Below, one piece after another: positions 62,331 to 64,000 of a stretch of DNA of 64,000 bases; the stretch's first letter is position 1, and each line of letters starts with the position of its first letter. The notes under the pieces were generated by a model. That model searched no databases. It was given only the letters and a program-made list of their open reading frames with translations, and was not told where the DNA came from. Location: contig JANQJA010000009.1 of the NCBI GenBank assembly GCA_028281885.1, forward strand, positions 1 to 64,000. Reading direction: 5' to 3'. Both the position numbers and the translations under genes were made by a program. The stretch is from Pseudomonadales bacterium. Lineage in GTDB: Bacteria; Pseudomonadota; Gammaproteobacteria; Pseudomonadales; Azotimanducaceae.

Positions 62331-63554
62331 TCAGAATTCCCGGCGAAGGCCGGCGTTGATCCGGGTTTCGTCGATCAGGTCCCGGCCCCAGCCGATGTCG
62401 GTGGTGATGAAAGCGCTAAAGCCGTTGGCAAAGACGGCAACGACACCGATGCCGGCACGACCATAACTGGAATCACCGCTATCACCGACCACAGTAAAAG
62501 TGGTTGCCGTCGGGTCCGCGAGGAATCGCTGGCGCGAGATCTTGTCATCCTGATCCACGTTCGCTTCATACTCGACGAATGCCTGCGGTACCAGTACGCC
62601 AAAACTCGTGTTGACGGCACGCTGCAGGCGAAGTCCCGCCAGGACGTTGAACTCAGTGAGCCGATTGTTCGTGATAAACATGGCAAAGCCATCCCCGCCC
62701 TGTTCACTATAGGGGTCGATGGAGGACTGCTGAAAATTGCCGCGTAGATAGGATTGCACACTGAATGCGTCAAAAGATGCGTCGTAGGACAGGCCGAGAC
62801 TGATCGCCAGTTCGTCGCCTTCGGTGTCCCCGAGTGTCACGATTGGTCGCGTTGGCAGCGTGCGTGAAGATTCCTGGAATATCGAAATGCGGCGAAAAGT
62901 AAAGTCAGACCGCGCAATGGACACCAGGGCGTCGACATAGATCTTCTCGGTCAGGTTGGTTGCCGCGAACAGGCTGAGACTCAGGCTGTCGCGTTCGGAG
63001 TCTCCCTCACTGGGTCCTGGTGCGAAGTTTGTGCCGGGCTGGTCGGCGTCATAGACCGTATCGAACTGTTCCGCGCTGAGCACTGCGCCCCAAATAAAAT
63101 TGTTGCCGGCGCGATAGTCGAAACCAATCTGCAGCCGGGTCGAGTCGGTTGCGAAGCCGCGTTCCAGCACCGATGCATCGCGATCGATGCTGCCATCTTC
63201 ACCATTCAGAATCAGGCTATAGCCACTTTGCCGGAAGGTCTCCTTCACGTCGCTGTCCTGGGAGGGCTGATGGTCCTGTTTGCCGACCTGCTCCCGTAGC
63301 GCCTTGATTCTTGCGCGGGTTTCGGCGATGGCACTCGATGCGTTGGCCAGCGACTGGGTTGGATTCAGCGAATCTTCGCTGTCACCGGACAGGTCGCCGT
63401 CAACCGAATCGACGTTACATCGGGTAAAGAAGTCGGTCCCGGCGGGGGCGCTCGCGCAGGCCCGGGTCAGGAAGTCCTGAAAGTCGGGCGAAGCAGCGCC
63501 CGCGACGGTGGTGATCAGCAAGAGGGGAATTGCGATCAACAGGTTCGGTTTCAT
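62331..63554 (-). CDS. Outer-membrane autotransporter-like beta-barrel protein
   Basis: From the ATG at 63554 (GAGGAAAC upstream) the protein has 407 residues with a signal peptide (KPNLLIAIPLLLITTVAGA). A short linker with coiled-coil part (SSAIAETRARIKALREQVGKQ) precedes about 12-14 amphipathic beta strands (for example RLQIGFDYRAGNNFIWGAVLS, DELAISLGLSYDASFDAF) and the chain ends in the aromatic residue Phe (LRREF), as outer-membrane barrels do. There is no large passenger. It starts 1 base after the stop of the caspase-like gene, so both are cotranslated. Confidence 0.88.
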   Translation of the reverse strand: MKPNLLIAIPLLLITTVAGAASPDFQDFLTRACASAPAGTDFFTRCNVDSVDGDLSGDSEDSLNPTQSLANASSAIAETRARIKALREQVGKQDHQPSQDSDVKETFRQSGYSLILNGEDGSIDRDASVLERGFATDSTRLQIGFDYRAGNNFIWGAVLSAEQFDTVYDADQPGTNFAPGPSEGDSERDSLSLSLFAATNLTEKIYVDALVSIARSDFTFRRISIFQESSRTLPTRPIVTLGDTEGDELAISLGLSYDASFDAFSVQSYLRGNFQQSSIDPYSEQGGDGFAMFITNNRLTEFNVLAGLRLQRAVNTSFGVLVPQAFVEYEANVDQDDKISRQRFLADPTATTFTVVGDSGDSSYGRAGIGVVAVFANGFSAFITTDIGWGRDLIDETRINAGLRREF

Positions 63555-63555
63555 G

Positions 63556-64000
63556 CTAGTTTCCTCTGTCGTTGCGCCGGGAGAATACAAAGTCACCGCC
63601 TTCGTGGCCTGCAAACTTGAGCGGCGCGTATTCAGGCTGCTGCTCGAAACCCAGTCTTGATGCAACCCGTGTCACTCGCGGCGCGATCACGGCGTGGATT
63701 TCGCTGGCAGTCACATCGCCCTGATTTGCCGCCAGCGCACTGATCAATTCTCTCGCGAACACGGAATGTTCTCCGCCGCCTGCATCCAGGACCGGCGCAA
63801 CGCCTCCGGATGTCATGACAGTACGCGTTCTGCCATCAACGCTGCGCGGTACGCCGATCGCGGTTCTGGACATCATGCCCGAGTAACAGGAATCTGCAAC
63901 AACCAGCAATTGTCTTGATGACATAATGTTCAACAGGTCTGTCACCGCGATATTGGAGATCCAGTTGGCGGTATTCTCGGCTTCGGCGTCAACGGGTAAC
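63556..64000 (-). CDS. Caspase-like peptidase (C14 family), 5' part outside the window
   Basis: The frame stays open to the window end, so the true start lies beyond 64000. The visible 148 residues include PVDAEAENTANWISNIAVTDLL, then LLVVADSCYSGMM with the catalytic Cys (codon about 63886-63888), and the p10-like end GGEHSVFARELISALAANQGD and FEQQPEYAPLKFAGHEGGDFVF. The catalytic His would be upstream. The enzyme is a bacterial caspase homologue, likely cleaving after a specific residue; its location is unknown until the N terminus is seen. The barrel gene follows 1 base later. Confidence 0.9.
   Translation of the reverse strand, partial: LPVDAEAENTANWISNIAVTDLLNIMSSRQLLVVADSCYSGMMSRTAIGVPRSVDGRTRTVMTSGGVAPVLDAGGGEHSVFARELISALAANQGDVTASEIHAVIAPRVTRVASRLGFEQQPEYAPLKFAGHEGGDFVFSRRNDRGN

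Noticed and set aside
1-64000. CRISPR arrays, prophage, toxin-antitoxin or integron
   Set aside because: No spaced repeats, integrase, phage structural genes or toxin partners were seen by eye.

Overview
The window (64 kb, roughly 57% GC by eye) reads as chromosome from an uncultivated, probably marine, gammaproteobacterium. The clues are a full-length AceK, PurT, Ppc, YejF-type ATPase, DksA-like zinc finger, FxsA and TldD/TldE, mixed with many lipid and CoA-related oxidoreductases (MaoC, SDR, LLM flavoprotein, acyl-CoA dehydrogenase). Genes are packed tightly, and several convergent pairs overlap at their stop codons. I see no rRNA operon, CRISPR array, integrase or prophage block. Species-level assignment is not possible from sequence reading alone.

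Layout. 1-315: probable insertion-sequence end, an intact tRNA-Ala(GGC) and a broken tRNA-Ala copy. 316-13.8 kb: mostly housekeeping genes (VOC protein, LysR/pirin pair, Kef-type antiporter, MaoC, purT, ppc, SDR, zinc-ribbon protein, pyroglutamyl peptidase, MFS), ending with a flavoprotein dehydrogenase broken at a homopolymer. 13.9-20.7 kb: a 1270-residue exported TPR-CHAT protease-like protein, a TolC-type outer-membrane channel and a double ABC ATPase on one strand. 20.8-33.9 kb: LLM oxidoreductase, Hsp70-like protein with an FG-GAP protein, a pitrilysin-type M16 peptidase, an alpha/beta hydrolase, and a FadR-type regulator with an RND pump. The FadR gene has a well-formed promoter overlapped by a TTGGTC-N-GACCAA operator. 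33.9-39.6 kb: aceK, a cis-prenyltransferase, an FHA-GGDEF cyclase, a flippase-like membrane protein and a CDP-alcohol phosphatidyltransferase. 39.6-47 kb: NmrA-like protein, sirtuin with alpha-hydroxyacid dehydrogenase, a Cys-rich lipoprotein, a DksA-like protein, a CxxCH protein and two overlapping MFS genes. 47-52.4 kb: a small orphan protein with a clear terminator, a second zinc-ribbon protein, TldD/TldE, a ribbon-helix-helix regulator, a second CDP-alcohol transferase and FxsA. 52.5-62 kb: an orphan NorQ/NorD (CbbQ/CbbO)-type AAA/VWA pair, a TPP enzyme coupled to a PdxA2-like dehydrogenase, DUF72, a ketopantoate-reductase-like protein and an acyl-CoA dehydrogenase. 62.3-64 kb: an outer-membrane beta-barrel protein directly downstream of a caspase-like peptidase that runs off the window.

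The most unusual content is two separate clan-CD (caspase-like) peptidase loci, each next to an outer-membrane protein gene: TPR-CHAT with a TolC channel, and caspase with a beta-barrel. These are my best candidates for an undescribed envelope system. Other leads are the FadR-RND-aceK regulatory junction, the orphan NorQ/NorD pair beside a TPP/PdxA2 operon, and a possible polyprenyl-lipid cluster after aceK.
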